Positions 1 to 11,299 of a stretch of 64,000 nt of DNA are shown here, in pieces. The translations under genes and the position numbers were made by a program. Location: assembly GCA_958298945.1 (NCBI GenBank), contig OY282605.1, forward strand, positions 42,696,811-42,760,810, in the 5' to 3' direction. The notes below the pieces were generated by a model. It searched no databases and was not told the origin of the DNA. It worked only from the letters and a program-made list of their open reading frames with translations. Position 1 is the first letter of the stretch. Every line of letters starts with the position of its first letter. The stretch is from Atherix ibis (lineage: Eukaryota > Arthropoda > Insecta > Diptera > Athericidae).

Positions 1-1698
1 AATTTCCTTCGGTGCTTCCGACCACGTATGATGTAGTTGCTTATCTTGACGTTGTCCCTTTGGCTTCTTCTGTATCCTTCAATAGAAGTAACGGTGACAG
101 GTACTTGGAGTTTCTCAAGATCTCTACTAAGTTGTTTTCCGTTAGCTGCCTTACTTCCCTATTTTGAAAATGGGCTAATGATTTCACTCATTTGTGCACT
201 ATTCCCATTTTCCATACTATAAATGGGGAAACGCCTGCCTCCCGGTATAACCTGTCGTTAGAAATAAAATTTTTCATATGTCTAGATTTGCCGAGCCCTG
301 TGACTTTTCGTAAGATCTTTCTTTCCAACCTGTACAGTTCCGTTGCTACTGTTGGGAAAATATATGATAAGATGGGGAAGCCGTAGCATAGGTACGTTCT
401 TATAAATTGCTTATAAATAATGAGTTTGGCATCCTTACGTAAGATTTCTGAGCGATACATTCTCAGAAGCCTACATTCTCAGAAGAATATATGCCGTTGG
501 GTTTTTTAATTTTATCCCTGGCAAAGGAGTTGAATTTGAGGTTCTTGTGAGATTCAAGCCAAGATATTTAAAATTATTCACGCGCCTCATGAGCGAGTTA
601 CCCTTATCTCCAAACACACAGTCTACGAATTTCTTCTTCCCTGACGGCGTGAGGCACAAGCCCTTTGACTTTGGAATGTTTACTTGAAGGTCTTAATTCA
701 GAAGCCTTTCTTTCTCTGGCTTCCTGAATTTATTTTGATATTTGGCATTATTTGAAGCAGGATATTCAAACGTTTGGCAATTCATGCAGTACGGTTTGGT
801 TTCCGAACTGTACGGAACCCACTCGCACTTTCCCTGCTCATGCTGCCTATCGCACTTCACACATCAAAAATGCATGGCACAATTATTTGAGACATGGCTG
901 TATTTTTGACATCTGCGACACTGGATTGTGCTCCTCTTCAAACCCTCCCATCTTACTTTCTGCCTAAGCAGGAACTGGCATTCCCGGACTTTACCAATTT
1001 TGGTTTCAGTTGGAAATTTCACAACGAAAAGCCCGAGCTTATAGCTCTTCTCCCTTGAAATATTGGTTGAAAATCTTTTTGCTTCCACATTTTCTATTTT
1101 TATCTCCTTCCTGAGGGTTTCCTCCACTTCGTTTTCTTCAAAAGAAGGGTGGATTCCCCTGAGCATTAAACTCACACCCTTTTCCTTGGAGTGTATGTAT
1201 GGGCTTCTACACCCTGGGTTCAGAGTTCTACAATTTGATTTTTAGGGCTCCTTTTGATTTTTAGGTCTGGATACTGTAGAACAGACTTCCTTCCTAAATT
1301 TTTAATTTTATTGTCCGCCTGTTTCTTTTAGAACTCGCGGATGTTTGCGTTAAAAAGCAACATTGGGAGGTACATGCTCCTTTTTCTTTTTCACTGCTTT
1401 CACTGAATTTCCATAAATAATCTACCTTGTTCCCGTGTATCCGTTTCCTATCTGCGAACGCACTGATTAAACCACTTCGTTCGCTTCCTTTAATTCCTTC
1501 CTAAGTCCTTTTATTTCCTCTTCTAATATTTTTTAGAAATTTTTTGACGTACCTGGCTTACTCAGCTCATCCGTCTCCGTGACTGTTGGCGAAAATAGAG
1601 TATAGCTAGATGTAGAGACCATAATATGTAGCACAGACAAGCATCTCACATTATGCTCAACATGCCTAAAAGATACTTTGTTGGCCAGAGCCTGACAA
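1..1698 (-). mobile_element. Jockey-type LINE relic with gag and RT fragments
   Basis: Two LINE pieces lie in order on the minus strand. The 5' piece (about 1175 down to 770) encodes a Jockey-type ORF1/Gag tail. It has a segment of the kind that precedes CCHC knuckles (VVKFPTETKIGKVRECQFLL), then a knuckle CRRCQKYSHVSNNC (CX2CX4HX4C). An in-frame TGA follows at about 862, and past it a second knuckle (CVKCDRQHEQGKC) and the start of a third (CMNC). The 3' piece (about 659 to 188) resembles the region after the RT palm: an FKYLGLNL motif, then the KLIIYKQFIRTYLCYGFPIL stretch typical of the thumb and C-terminal end. Endonuclease and RT palm are missing, so this copy has a large internal deletion and stop codons. 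Gag binds the element RNA in active relatives. Clade assignment is from family knowledge and is fairly safe; exact ends are not visible. Confidence 0.7.
864..1175 (-). pseudogene. LINE ORF1 (Gag-like) fragment with CCHC zinc knuckles
   Basis: Open stretch of 103 codons ending at a TGA that interrupts a row of zinc knuckles. Residues 45-65 form the basic/hydrophobic segment usual before the knuckles, and residues about 87-100 form the first CX2CX4HX4C knuckle. Reading through the TGA in the same frame gives two more cysteine clusters, so the stop is a disabling mutation and not the natural end. Upstream on this strand (to about 1530) the sequence probably holds the rest of Gag but is too decayed to read. 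This is the RNA-binding chaperone of a Jockey-type LINE. Confidence 0.65.
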
Positions 1699-2510
1699 AT
1701 ACGAAGTCTATTCAAAAGGTATCGGAAATTTTAAATTTCCGAGGGTAACGTATTATATCTAAAAATTTTAGATTTTTTTGTAGAGTTATGTTGGTACTCA
1801 TATCTCCTCCTTATGCCGATAAGTTCGGCCATTTTGAATGTTCAAAAGCATGCCGGACGCCCGAGCACGTCAACAACAGACATAAAACATTGATGAAGTG
1901 AAGAAAATAGTATTGGCCAATCGTCGAATTACCGTTAGAGTAGTTGCAGAGGACTTACACATATCGATTGGTCGCCGCAAAGTTCGTACCAAAATTGCTC
2001 AATTTCGACCAAAAACAGCATCGCAGTAACATTCCTAAGGAGCTATTGGACTCTGTCCACGATGACGCAAATTCGCTCCAGATGGTCATAACTAGTGACG
2101 AATCATCGGTTTATGGTTATGACGTAGAAACCAAAGCTCAATGGAAGCTGCCGCACGAACCAAGACCGAAAAAAGCGCGCCAAGTTCAGTCGAATGTGAA
2201 GGTTTTGCTTACAGTTTTCTTCGATTGCAGGGGCGTGGTCCATCATGAGTTCTTGCCACAGGGTAGAACTTTCAATAAGGAATATTACCTGCAAGTTATA
2301 TGTAAGTTGCGTGAAGCAATCAGCCAGAAACGCCCGGATTTGTGGAAGAACAAAAATTTTATTTTGCACTATGATAACGCCCATGCTCACGCATCGTTGT
2401 TTGTGCGCGAATTTTTGGCAAAAAACAACACACTAATAATGCCGCAGCCACCGTATTTCCTAAATCTGAAAACACAAAATTCGCAATACTTATTGAACAG
2501 ACCTCGTAAA
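1699..2510 (+). mobile_element. mariner (DD34D), group A copy 1, 3'-deleted
   Basis: Inverted ends match the group consensus (tacgaggtctgttcaaaaag): the left end starts near 1700 and the right end finishes near 2509, each next to TA. This copy keeps part of the N-terminal helix-turn-helix (around 1890-1970, reading like DEVKKIVLANRRITVR) that all other group A copies here have lost. The 3' third of the transposase is gone: sequence jumps from the PQPPY segment directly to the right terminal repeat. Related copies lie at 7277, 23761, 44425 and 63141. Confidence 0.8.
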
Positions 2511-2513
2511 TAA
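1944..2513 (+). pseudogene. mariner transposase fragment, group A
   Basis: Open reading frame of 189 codons covering the middle of a Tc1/mariner DDE transposase, which cuts and pastes the element at TA sites in the nucleus. Seen: the first catalytic Asp region TSDESSVYGYD, the WKLPHEPRPKKARQVQSNVK linker, the FFDCRGVVHHEFLPQGRT strand, and the second catalytic region HYDNAHAHAS. The third Asp (LAPCD in sister copies) is missing because of the 3' deletion, and the last 13 or so residues are read from the terminal repeat. The N-terminal DNA-binding half is out of frame. It cannot be active. The ATG at 1944 is arbitrary. Confidence 0.75.
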
Positions 2514-2549
2514 AAATTTAGTCAGCTTCCTTACGTTATTTTGCTAGTG

Positions 2550-2935
2550 AAGGGATCTGAATCAATCTTAATTACCAATTCCGTAGCAGACTGAACACGT
2601 TTAATACTACAATAGTTCGTGCAAACCTATAATCACAAATAAGTGGAAACAGGCCTCCAGAAAAAATATTTTCATACCATCAGCATAGATATAATGATAA
2701 GAATAAATAATAGAGGGCCAAAGTACTACCTTGTGGTGCATCAGATAATGCCATAGTATCTGTAGATAGCGAGTTCCAGAAAGATACCTGATAAGATCTA
2801 TTGGTAAGGTAGGATATAAACCAATTAAGTAACATTAGCAAAAATCCCATTTTCTGAAGTTTAGTTAAAATTATTGAGTGAGGGAGTTTAACACCGATTA
2901 CACCATGCGGGCAATGGACAAATTATTGCATCAGC
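2550..2935 (-). mobile_element. LINE reverse transcriptase relic (palm region)
   Basis: Read on the minus strand, one frame gives a stretch like LNWFISYLTNRSYQVSFWNS, then DAPQGSTLALYYLFLSLY and, after a frameshift, YADGMKIF. These match the conserved RT order of the YL..R..V segment, the GVPQGS(V/I)LGPLLF motif and the YADD box. The YADD box is mutated to YADG. No terminal structure is visible. The family is not certain (Jockey, CR1 or similar). Confidence 0.55.
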
Positions 2936-4084
2936 TCGAGCAGTTTTTTTTTTTGAGTCTTCGGAGGAGAAATGATAATGTCTCGATCTACCAGTTAAAT
3001 AAAAAGAATGATTGATAGAAGGCAGATGGTAAGAGTCGAGATATATTTTAACTAACCAGCAATAATTTACACCTTCAAAGCCACCATTTCGGAGAAAGTT
3101 ACGGATTTATTCGAAAAATTATCAAAAACAATCCAGTTTAATACTAATAGTATGCGATTATCTTTTCAATAAAAAATATTTTGTTGTATTTTTTTTCTTT
3201 AAATAAAAAGCTCTGATCCTCGATATTTAAAATTTTACAAGTGAATAAATTTTTATCGAACCGATAAAATCTACCAATTATAATCTATCCACTTGTATCT
3301 AAAAATGTTTAAACTATTGAATAATGAAATTTTATTAAATGTAAAATGTTACACAAGTTTCATAGTTAAATCCATTGATATAAATTTTCTCCTTTTCAAT
3401 GTGTATTTAATACACGGCTTAGGCCCTGATTTCAATTAAGGATAATCCAGACATAACACGCTATGATAAAAGACAACTTGAAAACTTTATCGACCATTTA
3501 GCAGAAACCTTTTCCATTCAAGTATTCATTTGTCTTTGGGCCAGTAATAAATTCCAAGCAATTGATTTCACGCAGTACTAATACGACACTTTCATCAGGA
3601 CCAACCAATAGTAAGTACTACGTGTATATCCATTTTAGGCCATTTTCGTCTGTAAATTAGGGCAACATTAGCTTAACAGTGCTTCGAAGAGTAGTACTAA
3701 ACTGTAACAGTTACCTTGGAGTGTAAGTTTAAAAATCACGTATTCACTTTAATTAATTTATTTGATGACTGGCATACATAGTCAAATAAATTGCACGGAT
3801 TTTCAACATTTAACCAAATTACCTTTGTTTAACTAATCTTAGCATAAATACTTTTATTTTAAGTACAAACAAAAAGTTAAGTTCAACTAATCTTAGCATA
3901 AATACTTTTATTTTAATCTAATCAATTTTAAGTATTTCAATAAAAATTAGAAATATTATATTCCAATAATTTTCAAAAATTACTTTTATGAGCATGTAAA
4001 TTGTGAGAGTGTAATTTTTCCCTAACGTTTTAACTTTATTAAAGATTAGATATACTTAGGAGCATATGTGAAATCTATTATAGA
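2936..4084. other. AT-rich non-coding stretch
   Basis: No coding signal I can support on either strand. It holds an 11-T run near 2946 and a local duplication at 3831-3916, listed separately. The rest looks like neutral intergenic or intronic DNA. Confidence 0.5.
3831..3916 (+). repeat. direct repeat, two 32-bp copies 54 bp apart
   Basis: The sequence beginning aactaatcttagcataaata occurs at 3831 and again at 3885, each continuing through the same cttttattttaa tail. The copies are identical over about 32 bp and separated by an AT-rich 22-bp spacer. Confidence 0.8.
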
Positions 4085-4770
4085 TACGAGGGATGTCTGA
4101 TTAATAGCTGGCCCTAATAAGAAAGAATATTTTTATGTTAAAAAATTAATTTTATTTAGAAATATATTCTTATTTTAGCTTGATATAATTAGTCCAATAT
4201 ATTTTCTAAAAAATAATATATCTTTAATAGGCGTTTGTTTCAGTAATCAAGTAGTAGGATATAATCAATATGGTGATTGCGGAAGCAATTTGTAGCCTAA
4301 TCATGGAATTTTTTCATAGTGGCAACTAAATGTATTTTCCTAATGAAACAGAACTTTTTTCAAAAAATTTCCAAACATTCACTTTTAAGCTTTTTTCTAC
4401 AAATTTCCAAACATCCGGCCGATAGCTTTCACATATGCAAAATTTTATATTCCACTTTACCGATAACATATTATTTTGATATGGTTGCAATACCAGTTAC
4501 CTTATATACTTTACCTCAAGGGTTTTTTAAAACGATATCATGGTTTTTATTAATCATATCTTTGGAGGTGACCTAAATTGGGCATCCTTGACGCTCAGCG
4601 TCATTTATGCTTGTACGACCACAAACAAATTTAGTAAACCATTTACGAATCGTTTCACACAATTATGATGAGGAGTCTTCATAATATTTTTCAAACTTGT
4701 TTTTGGTTTCAGATATTATTTAATTTTTTCAGAAAATTGTGTTTTATTAATACAAACCTTGTCTGCTTTT
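4085..4770 (-). mobile_element. mariner relic, group I (badly eroded)
   Basis: The left border (tacgagggatgtctgattaa) resembles the ends of the group I elements at 10099 and 62012. Minus-strand translation of 4565-4700 gives a helix-turn-helix/linker signature (ETIRKWFTKFVCGRTSIND, then AERQGCPI) typical of the N-terminal half of mariner transposases, with stop codons. The C-terminal part lies near 4210-4300 and is only faintly recognisable. The right terminal repeat is not clear. Confidence 0.5.
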
Positions 4771-5505
4771 AATGACTGTCAAAACTAAACTAATAAAATA
4801 AAATAAAATTAATTTTGCATGGCGTATTTTTAAGAAGGTCAGACAATAAAAAAAATATCATTATCCTGATACCAGCTATATCTTTGCATTAGCCAATTTC
4901 TTATCATATAGCCATTGTAGAAGAGTACAATATTAAAACAGACAAATTATTTTTATCTCTGATGTCGTAAGTCACATTTGTTTGTAAAATTAAAAATAAT
5001 ATATGGGCCTGATTTCTGATTGTTAATAAAGAAGCTACTCATTATTCGGTAATCACAATTTCTATTGGAAATTTTTCTACAATTCTTACAGATCCTTGCA
5101 TAAAAAATTATCACCTATGTGTACTCATATAGTTTGCAAAAATACCGTTACTCGGCAATCACAATTTCTATTGAAAATTTTTCTAGAATTCTTTTAGATC
5201 TGTGCATAAAAAATTATCGACTTTTTCTAATAATATTAAAAAGCTTTTAGATCCTTGAAGCTTAATAATATTGACTTTTCTGAGATTTATGCCTCAGAAA
5301 AAGATCAAAAAACTTTTTTGGCGTTGCTTTTAACGGATTGATCATGTTGTTTCCATAAAAAAAAATTTTGAAAATAAAAAAGTGTAAACGTATCCTTGGT
5401 GGCCAAAAAGCATACCTCTAATCTGATATGGCATGACTATAATTGGTAATCTTTAAAAATAAACGCAGTTTCGCGCGACTGCATAAATCTCTCCTTAGAT
5501 AGAAA
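4771..5505. other. AT-rich non-coding stretch with a diverged direct repeat
   Basis: No gene seen. About 70 bp at 5046-5114 (around cacaatttctattggaaatt) recurs with a few changes at 5151-5216, giving two diverged direct copies about 105 bp apart. Confidence 0.55.
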
Positions 5506-5509
5506 CGGC

Positions 5510-5990
5510 TAATGGCAGGAGGTGATTAGAAGTAATCGAGGCTTTTTTCTAGAACAGCTGGATGAAAGGATACTAACATAATCTCGATTTATGGTGCAAG
5601 CTGTTAGAAACGGTTAATTTTCTGCTATGAACCTTATAGATGATAATTATCAGAGCTCTCAAAGGTATCATAGCGGAGTAACTAACTATAGAACTTTTAA
5701 AAATACGTTTCTCGAGCGATATCGTATTTCGTAAAAAGAAAAATTGCAGCAGCTTCTCAAGGGAATACTTCTAGATTGAAAGAAAATTTCTCAACTTTTA
5801 CGATTAATATCTAGAATGGAGGCTCTTAAAAATAATATAAATTACGTTTTGCTGGAGTTTTTAGCTCCGAAATATTAAAATAATAGATCTAGATCATCTC
5901 GATATCGATAAACGCTTACCAGTCAAATGTAGCTTATGTTTTTACTATAAGAAATTTGGCAACCTTGCTCAACGATGCACTATCTCTAAA
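5510..5990 (+). mobile_element. possible retrotransposon gag relic
   Basis: One decayed frame reads NYRTFKNTFLERYRIS, then QLLRLISRMEAL, resembling the capsid part of retrotransposon Gag proteins. About 40 codons later, near 5930-5980, comes KCSLCFYYKKFGNLAQRC, an altered zinc-knuckle-like stretch. Several stops interrupt it. It may be the 5' part of the element whose RT relic follows, or an unrelated insertion. This is an inference from a weak signal. Confidence 0.35.
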
Positions 5991-6229
5991 TCGAATAAGA
6001 AAAACTTCAGTTACTGTCTATCAACAATTCTTACTACAACAACCTGTGATGAATTATAACTTTACTAACCTAATTAGAGGTTAACTAATTAAAATTAAAA
6101 ATTTTAAATTAGTATTTGATTATCTTTTTAATGAAAGATGTTACGTTCAAACTTATTATCATAAAAGATACTCAAAAGGATAATCCGTTCCACCTATTAT
6201 CTTGTAGTAAAATAATTTCTTTTAAACCT

Positions 6230-6845
6230 GCACTACCAAATAAATTAATCCAATTATATCTCCAATATTTGCTAGTTATCCACAAAGAAGTATACTTGCG
6301 CTCATCCTCTATTGCTATTCCAATCTATCCCAATACCTTCTTGCTACCGCAGATGATAAAATATATCTTGTATATAGCAAAAATCCTCAAAATACTTTTA
6401 AAATGCTCCAAACCCAAATCCAAGCCAGAACTAGTTAACCAAGTGGAGAATAAAATTAAATTAACGTAAACCTATTCACGTAACTTTTACTTTCCCCTGT
6501 AAAGCATGTTCTCTCATGTATCTTAATTGTAGATACTTCGATAAATGCTTAAAATAAAACCCAAAAACAAAACTTTAAAGATTAAAACCAAACAGGTAAT
6601 ACCGCCAACTACTTCTAGAAAAACGTTCTTAATATGTAATAGACAGCAAAATACTTTTATATAATGATAAACTGAAACCAATATAGACTTATGGACAAAA
6701 ACTCTGAGTCTCTACACTAGGTCTTCTAATTCTCATCGAATATAATCTAATAATTTGCAAAATTGTTGATGATCATAATAGTCTTATTCATTATGAACTT
6801 AAGATCCCTTACGTTGGTGAAATGGTTGTGTCTCGTTATAAAAAG
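6230..6845 (+). mobile_element. decayed copy of the Jockey LINE at 40.6 kb (RT part)
   Basis: Nucleotide-level similarity to 41340-42015 is clear in blocks: caccaagtggagaataaaat, the gtaacttttactttcc block, the cttctaattctcatcgaat block, and tgtctcgttataaaaagttt. It represents the RT palm (past the PLGS box) through the C-terminal end with many indels. The long open frame at 6116-6469 is a shadow frame of this relic and not a protein. Confidence 0.7.
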
Positions 6846-6905
6846 TTTTAAGAAAAAGGAAGTGTACACATACAAGTGTATGTGTACACTTCCTTTTTCT
6901 TAAAA
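6846..6905. repeat. perfect palindrome, 29-bp arms, 2-bp centre
   Basis: Left arm 6846-6874 (ttttaagaaaaaggaagtgt and on) is the exact reverse complement of right arm 6877-6905; the centre is AG. It begins where the Jockey relic stops matching. It can extrude as a cruciform or transcribe as a hairpin. A perfect match in such eroded surroundings implies recent origin. Confidence 0.95.
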
Positions 6906-7276
6906 TACATTTTGAATAAAGATTTTGATTTAATTTTTATTTTATTTTATTTCTTATATTGTGTCATTATATTTTTCTAATATATTTACTAGAAAACTTT
7001 CTTTTAATAAAATTTGTTTGTGAGTTTTTCTCATATTTCGATCTGCAACCCGATCATCAGTTGGTTTTTCAAATTCCTTTACTGTCAATTCCATAAACCT
7101 CAGAAGTAATGGTATAAAGTATTTCCTTCATTATTTTTAATCCAAATTGCACACCGGATACAATGGCTCTATCAATGGTTTTCGGAGCCTCATCGACAAA
7201 AAAAAATTGTTTGAAAAACCACAATCATCCACAGCCTGTGTTTTAACACCCAATCGGGTTGCTTACTTTTGTCAAT
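6906..7276. other. non-coding stretch
   Basis: No feature I can support. AT-rich, with a slightly more balanced part at 7030-7270 that shows no convincing protein similarity. Confidence 0.4.
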
Positions 7277-8123
7277 ATACGAGGTCTGTTAAAAAAGTGT
7301 CGCGAATTTTGAATTTCCGTGGGTTACGTACATTTGATTTTCCATTTTTTTTATGGCGTTATATTGGTACTCATGTCTCTTACTTATGCCGACAAGTTCG
7401 ACCATTTAGAATGTTCACTTAACTTTTGTACAGCTGCTTTGTTTGCACGTCTTTTGGTTCGTCTTTGATTTTTGCCCAAAAATGGATCAAAGAATCTGTT
7501 TTGGGAACAAGAAAAAGTCACAGGGGGCCAGATCTGGGGAATACGGTAGCTGCGGCATTATTATTTTATTGTTTTTCGCCAAAAATTCGCGCACAAGCAC
7601 CGATGCGTGAGCAGGGACGTTATCATGGTGTAAAAGCCAATTTTTGTTCTTCCATAAATCCGGGCGTTTCTGGCGGATTGCTTCGCGCAACTTGCGCATA
7701 ACTTGTAGGTAATATTTCTTATTGATCGTTCTACCCTGTGGCGAGAACTCATGATGCATCACGCCTCTCCAATCGAAGAAAACCTTTACATTCGACCGAA
7801 CTTGGGGCACTTTTTTCGGTCTTGGCTCGTGCGGAAGCTTCCATTGGGATGTTTGAGCTTTGGTTTTCACGTCATAACCATAAACCCATGATTTGTCATC
7901 AGTTTTGACCCTCTGGAGGAAAGTTAGGTCGTCGCAGACAGAGTCCAACAGCTCCTTAGTAATGTTAATGCGATGCTGTTTTTGGTCGAAAATGGGCAAA
8001 AATCGAAGACGAGCCAAAACACGTGCAAGCAAAGCAGCTGTCAAAAATTAACTGAACTTGTCGGCATTAGTCAGAGAAAATCAAATATTCAAAATTCGCG
8101 ATACTTTTTGAACAGATCTGGTA
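7277..8123 (-). mobile_element. mariner group A derivative with long inverted ends (copy 2)
   Basis: Both termini carry the transposase 5' side of a group A mariner. The left arm (7277 to about 7478) runs from the TIR gaggtctgttaaaaaag through to the cagctgctttgtttgcacgt stretch; the right arm (about 7970-8123, with a small deletion) carries the same sequence inverted. The normal 3' end (as in the copy at 23761-24666) is absent. The junction between left arm and transposase body (near 7475-7545, atggatcaaagaatctg then aaaaagtcacaggg) is the same as in the copy at 44425-45326. So this is an amplified rearranged subfamily and not a private accident. Confidence 0.8.
7487..8044 (-). pseudogene. 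mariner transposase core, group A, C-terminally truncated
   Basis: 185 codons on the minus strand. Residues about 45-60 hold the first catalytic Asp (KTDDKSWVYGYD), about 132-142 the second (LLHHDNVPAHAS), and about 169-177 the third (PDLAPCDFFLF); the second and third are 34 residues apart, the mariner DD34D spacing. The N-terminal helix-turn-helix is missing and the frame ends FPKQIL, where the last residues are encoded by the rearranged inverted arm. All three Asp are present, but without the DNA-binding domain it is unlikely to act. Confidence 0.75.
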
Positions 8124-10095
8124 TATATTTATACATGTAAAAGTGAGCAGGAGGTACTTTTATGAATATTAATAGGCAAATTTTCTATTTATTAAAAATA
8201 TAATTACTTCAATAGTTTTAATTAAATTTTCTACTAAATGCCAAATACTATTTAGTAAATTTTTATAGAAAATACGTGTTCGAAAATAAGGTATTCTTAT
8301 TTATAAAAAAAGTTAAAATTCTACAAGATTCCTTTTTTTTTTAAATAAGAAATCATGTGCTCATTTTATACTTTAACTAATAGACGATTGAATTAAAATC
8401 ATTGATGCATATTAGAATATAATAAAAAATTTTATTCTAAGAACAATTAGTAATGATACGAGTACTTAAAATAAAAATATAAAACTAATTTTAAGTAGTA
8501 CATTAAGCCGAACTAGTCAATTAAGGAAGAAATATAAAATACCGCAACGGAAAGAACATTTCTGAATGGGGTCCCCATCCCAAATTTTTAATAGTATATA
8601 GTCAGTCCAGTAGCAATAGTATTCAGCTAGGTTATATCTCTATACGACCAGTATTTGAAACAGAAAATAATTTTTAAAAAAAAACTAAACGAAAAACTAA
8701 AACTCTGAATTTTTCTCCTTTTGGCAATTATATCAAGTCTACACTATACTTTTAGGGAGAAAACTCTAAAAAATAATTTCCATTTTTTTGTTAGCTGATT
8801 TTCTTTTAATTTGTATCATTTTGCGGTAGGACGAAATGCCAAAAAGAAAAATTATAATAAATTTTCATTGCGGTCATACAGTTTGTGAAAAATATAATTT
8901 CTATGCCTTTGTACCGCACAAAAAAAAAAAAAAAAAACAAAATGAGACATGAATCGAGCAAAGTATGGTATTCATGAGCTGTTCTCGTCTTTTCGAAATG
9001 TTTCAATGAAAGAAATTTTAATTTTCTTTAAAAATATTTTTCATTTGATATTATATTCTGAAATTATATTCGTTTGTATACGAGTATATAAAAAATTACC
9101 ATTAAATTGTTAGGATGTTCTAGAAAAATGTTTGTAGCCTTTTCCATTTGAAGTTTTGTGATTATAAATTTTCATCTGGTCTAGTCAGCATTGTTTTTGA
9201 CCATTATTTGCTATACCAATAAACATTTAATTGTAAAAAACAAACAACTTCAACTGTTTAGCAAATTTTATTTTATAAGTAAGATTTATATTTAACTGGA
9301 AAACATTAAAAGGATGCAAACGATTTAATTTCAAACTATTCTCATCAAAATGCATAAACATTCTATCCCCTTTCTGTGTGGTATCTTTTAATTACGATAT
9401 AAATCAAGTACAGTCTACTGCATTTTTTTTTTTTTTGTATTTATCTACATTATTATCTATTATATTATATACAATTTTGAACTTCAACAATTTTTTTACT
9501 ACAATTTACAAAAAGTTTATGTTCTAGTGGTCAGTTGGATTATTATTTTTTTCATTTTATTCATACAATTTGTAACAAGTAGATTTTTTTATACATAAGA
9601 ACCTAAGGCCATCTAATGGAAAACACCTATCGGTGGTTCATCAAGATCGGGATAAATTATTTTGTTATGTTAAAAACTCCCGACGCCATCGCCGTTTTAA
9701 TCATCGATGGGTGCATAGTAGAAGGGTAGAAGTGACGATGATAGACACAAATGAGATATTTTATAATGGGGCACTGTCAGTTCATAAGCGAATGGATTAC
9801 TAAGATCACGATCGGTAGTACTGGTTTGGACATAAACAGGATCATTGATCGCCAATATTTGAGTTTGTAAGTCCATTTTGGTTTTAATAGTAATAATTTG
9901 CTTTTTATTGTCAGTTTCAACTATTGTTAGAAGTCGTTCTAGTTGTTTACATCGTCTGTAAAGTTACCTACCCCCCACCCCCTCATAACAATTTTCAGTC
10001 CCATAAGAAGTTGATGGGGTCCTGTAAAATAGAAGTAGATCAAAAAAGAATTATATGCTGAATAAAGATGTCTGTATTATAAGCACATATTGCCG
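8124..10095. other. AT-rich region without recognisable genes
   Basis: Homopolymer tracts (A17 near 8920, T13 near 9425) and no coding signal. A more balanced patch at 9600-10030, including a C-rich run near 9972, gives no protein similarity I recognise. Confidence 0.45.
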
Positions 10096-11266
10096 TTAGA
10101 ATACGAGGGCTGTATGATTAATACCTGACCTTGACATGAAAAAAAAACATTTTTATAGTTTAATATAATTACTTATTAGTGCAGTACACTTAGTTCAACA
10201 GTTTGCTATCTTTTGTATCCCATCTAAAAAAATACGATCTTTTCTATTCTTAAGCAAAATCAAATTTTCGCCGAGCCTTTTTTTCATATTCGGAAATAAT
10301 AACTAATTACTGAGGGATTAACCTAACGAATATGGTAGATGCTGAAGTAAATTCGTATCGTAACTGATTGAATTGTGCCATGGCGATGACACAAGTATGT
10401 ACACGTGCTTTATCTTAAAGACCAACAAAGTCATAGCCACAATATTTTTTTCTTGGCCGAATGCTGACATTTTTCTTTTACACTATCGTTGGAACAATCC
10501 AATAAGTTAGCATAATACTCTCCATTAATCGTTTTGCCTTTTTCAAAATAATCGACATGGACTATACCGCATGCATCTCAAAACATTGTGACTATGACTT
10601 TATTGGTCGATAAAGTCACCTTGGCCTTTTTCGGGACCGGTTTTGCCACGAAAAATTCATAGTTTGGATGTTGTTCGGTCCCTAGTATGCTGTGATGAAC
10701 CCATGTTTTGTCAATAGGTAAAAATCAACACCAAAAATCAGACAGATTAGGTTTTAACATTCTTTTGAAGTTGACACATATGTGGGCTGCCATCTTGAAG
10801 AAAGTTTTCTCATATTAAAATAAGTTGTTAAAATATTCTACACTCATTCAATTGAGATACTCACAACCTCAGCAATCTTAATTACTTTTATTCTCCGATC
10901 ATTTATCACCATATTGTAGATTTTTTTAATCATTTCTAATTTAGTGACCTTATTTAGGCGACCTGGATGTTCTTCATCAAAAATGTTTGTGTGGCCACTT
11001 TTAAATTCAGCTGTCCAATATTTTATAATCGATAACGAAGGTCCCTATAAGCTTCAAAAGTTTCGCTGTTATCTGACCATTTCTTTCCTTTTCCAAAAAA
11101 AAAACAAATATTTTATAACTGCTCAACAAATATTTTATAACATTCGCAATTTACATGACGCAGCCGCTAGAAAATTTTATTGGGTTTCCTAGAAAATGTT
11201 AAATTTATAAAAAATAAAGTTGTTTTTATAGTAGCACCTACGGACAGGTATTAATCATACAAGCCT
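10096..11266 (-). mobile_element. mariner, group I, full-length but heavily decayed
   Basis: The ends are imperfect inverted repeats: left tacgagggctgtatgattaa near 10101, right ggtattaatcatacaagcc near 11248-11266. Minus-strand reading of 10380-10720 recovers, through stops and frameshifts, the order expected for a mariner transposase: FVAKPVPKKAKVTL, an STNKVIVTMF strand, GIVHVDYFEKGKTINGEYYA and the KEKCQHSAKKK segment. At about 10265-10290 the PNMKK.LGE region after the third Asp can be seen. N-terminal coding lies toward 10980. Not functional. Other remnants of the group: 4085, 26150, 61850, 62290. Confidence 0.65.
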
Positions 11267-11299
11267 TGTTTAATTGTGACAGTAAATGTCATAAGATAT

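Noticed and set aside
6116..6469. 117-codon open frame as a possible gene
   Set aside because: It follows the nucleotide pattern of the Jockey RT in a shadow frame; the same shadow frame is open at 41323-41565 in the better copy.
10944..11192. 82-codon open frame
   Set aside because: Lies antisense within the decayed group I mariner; not a separate gene.
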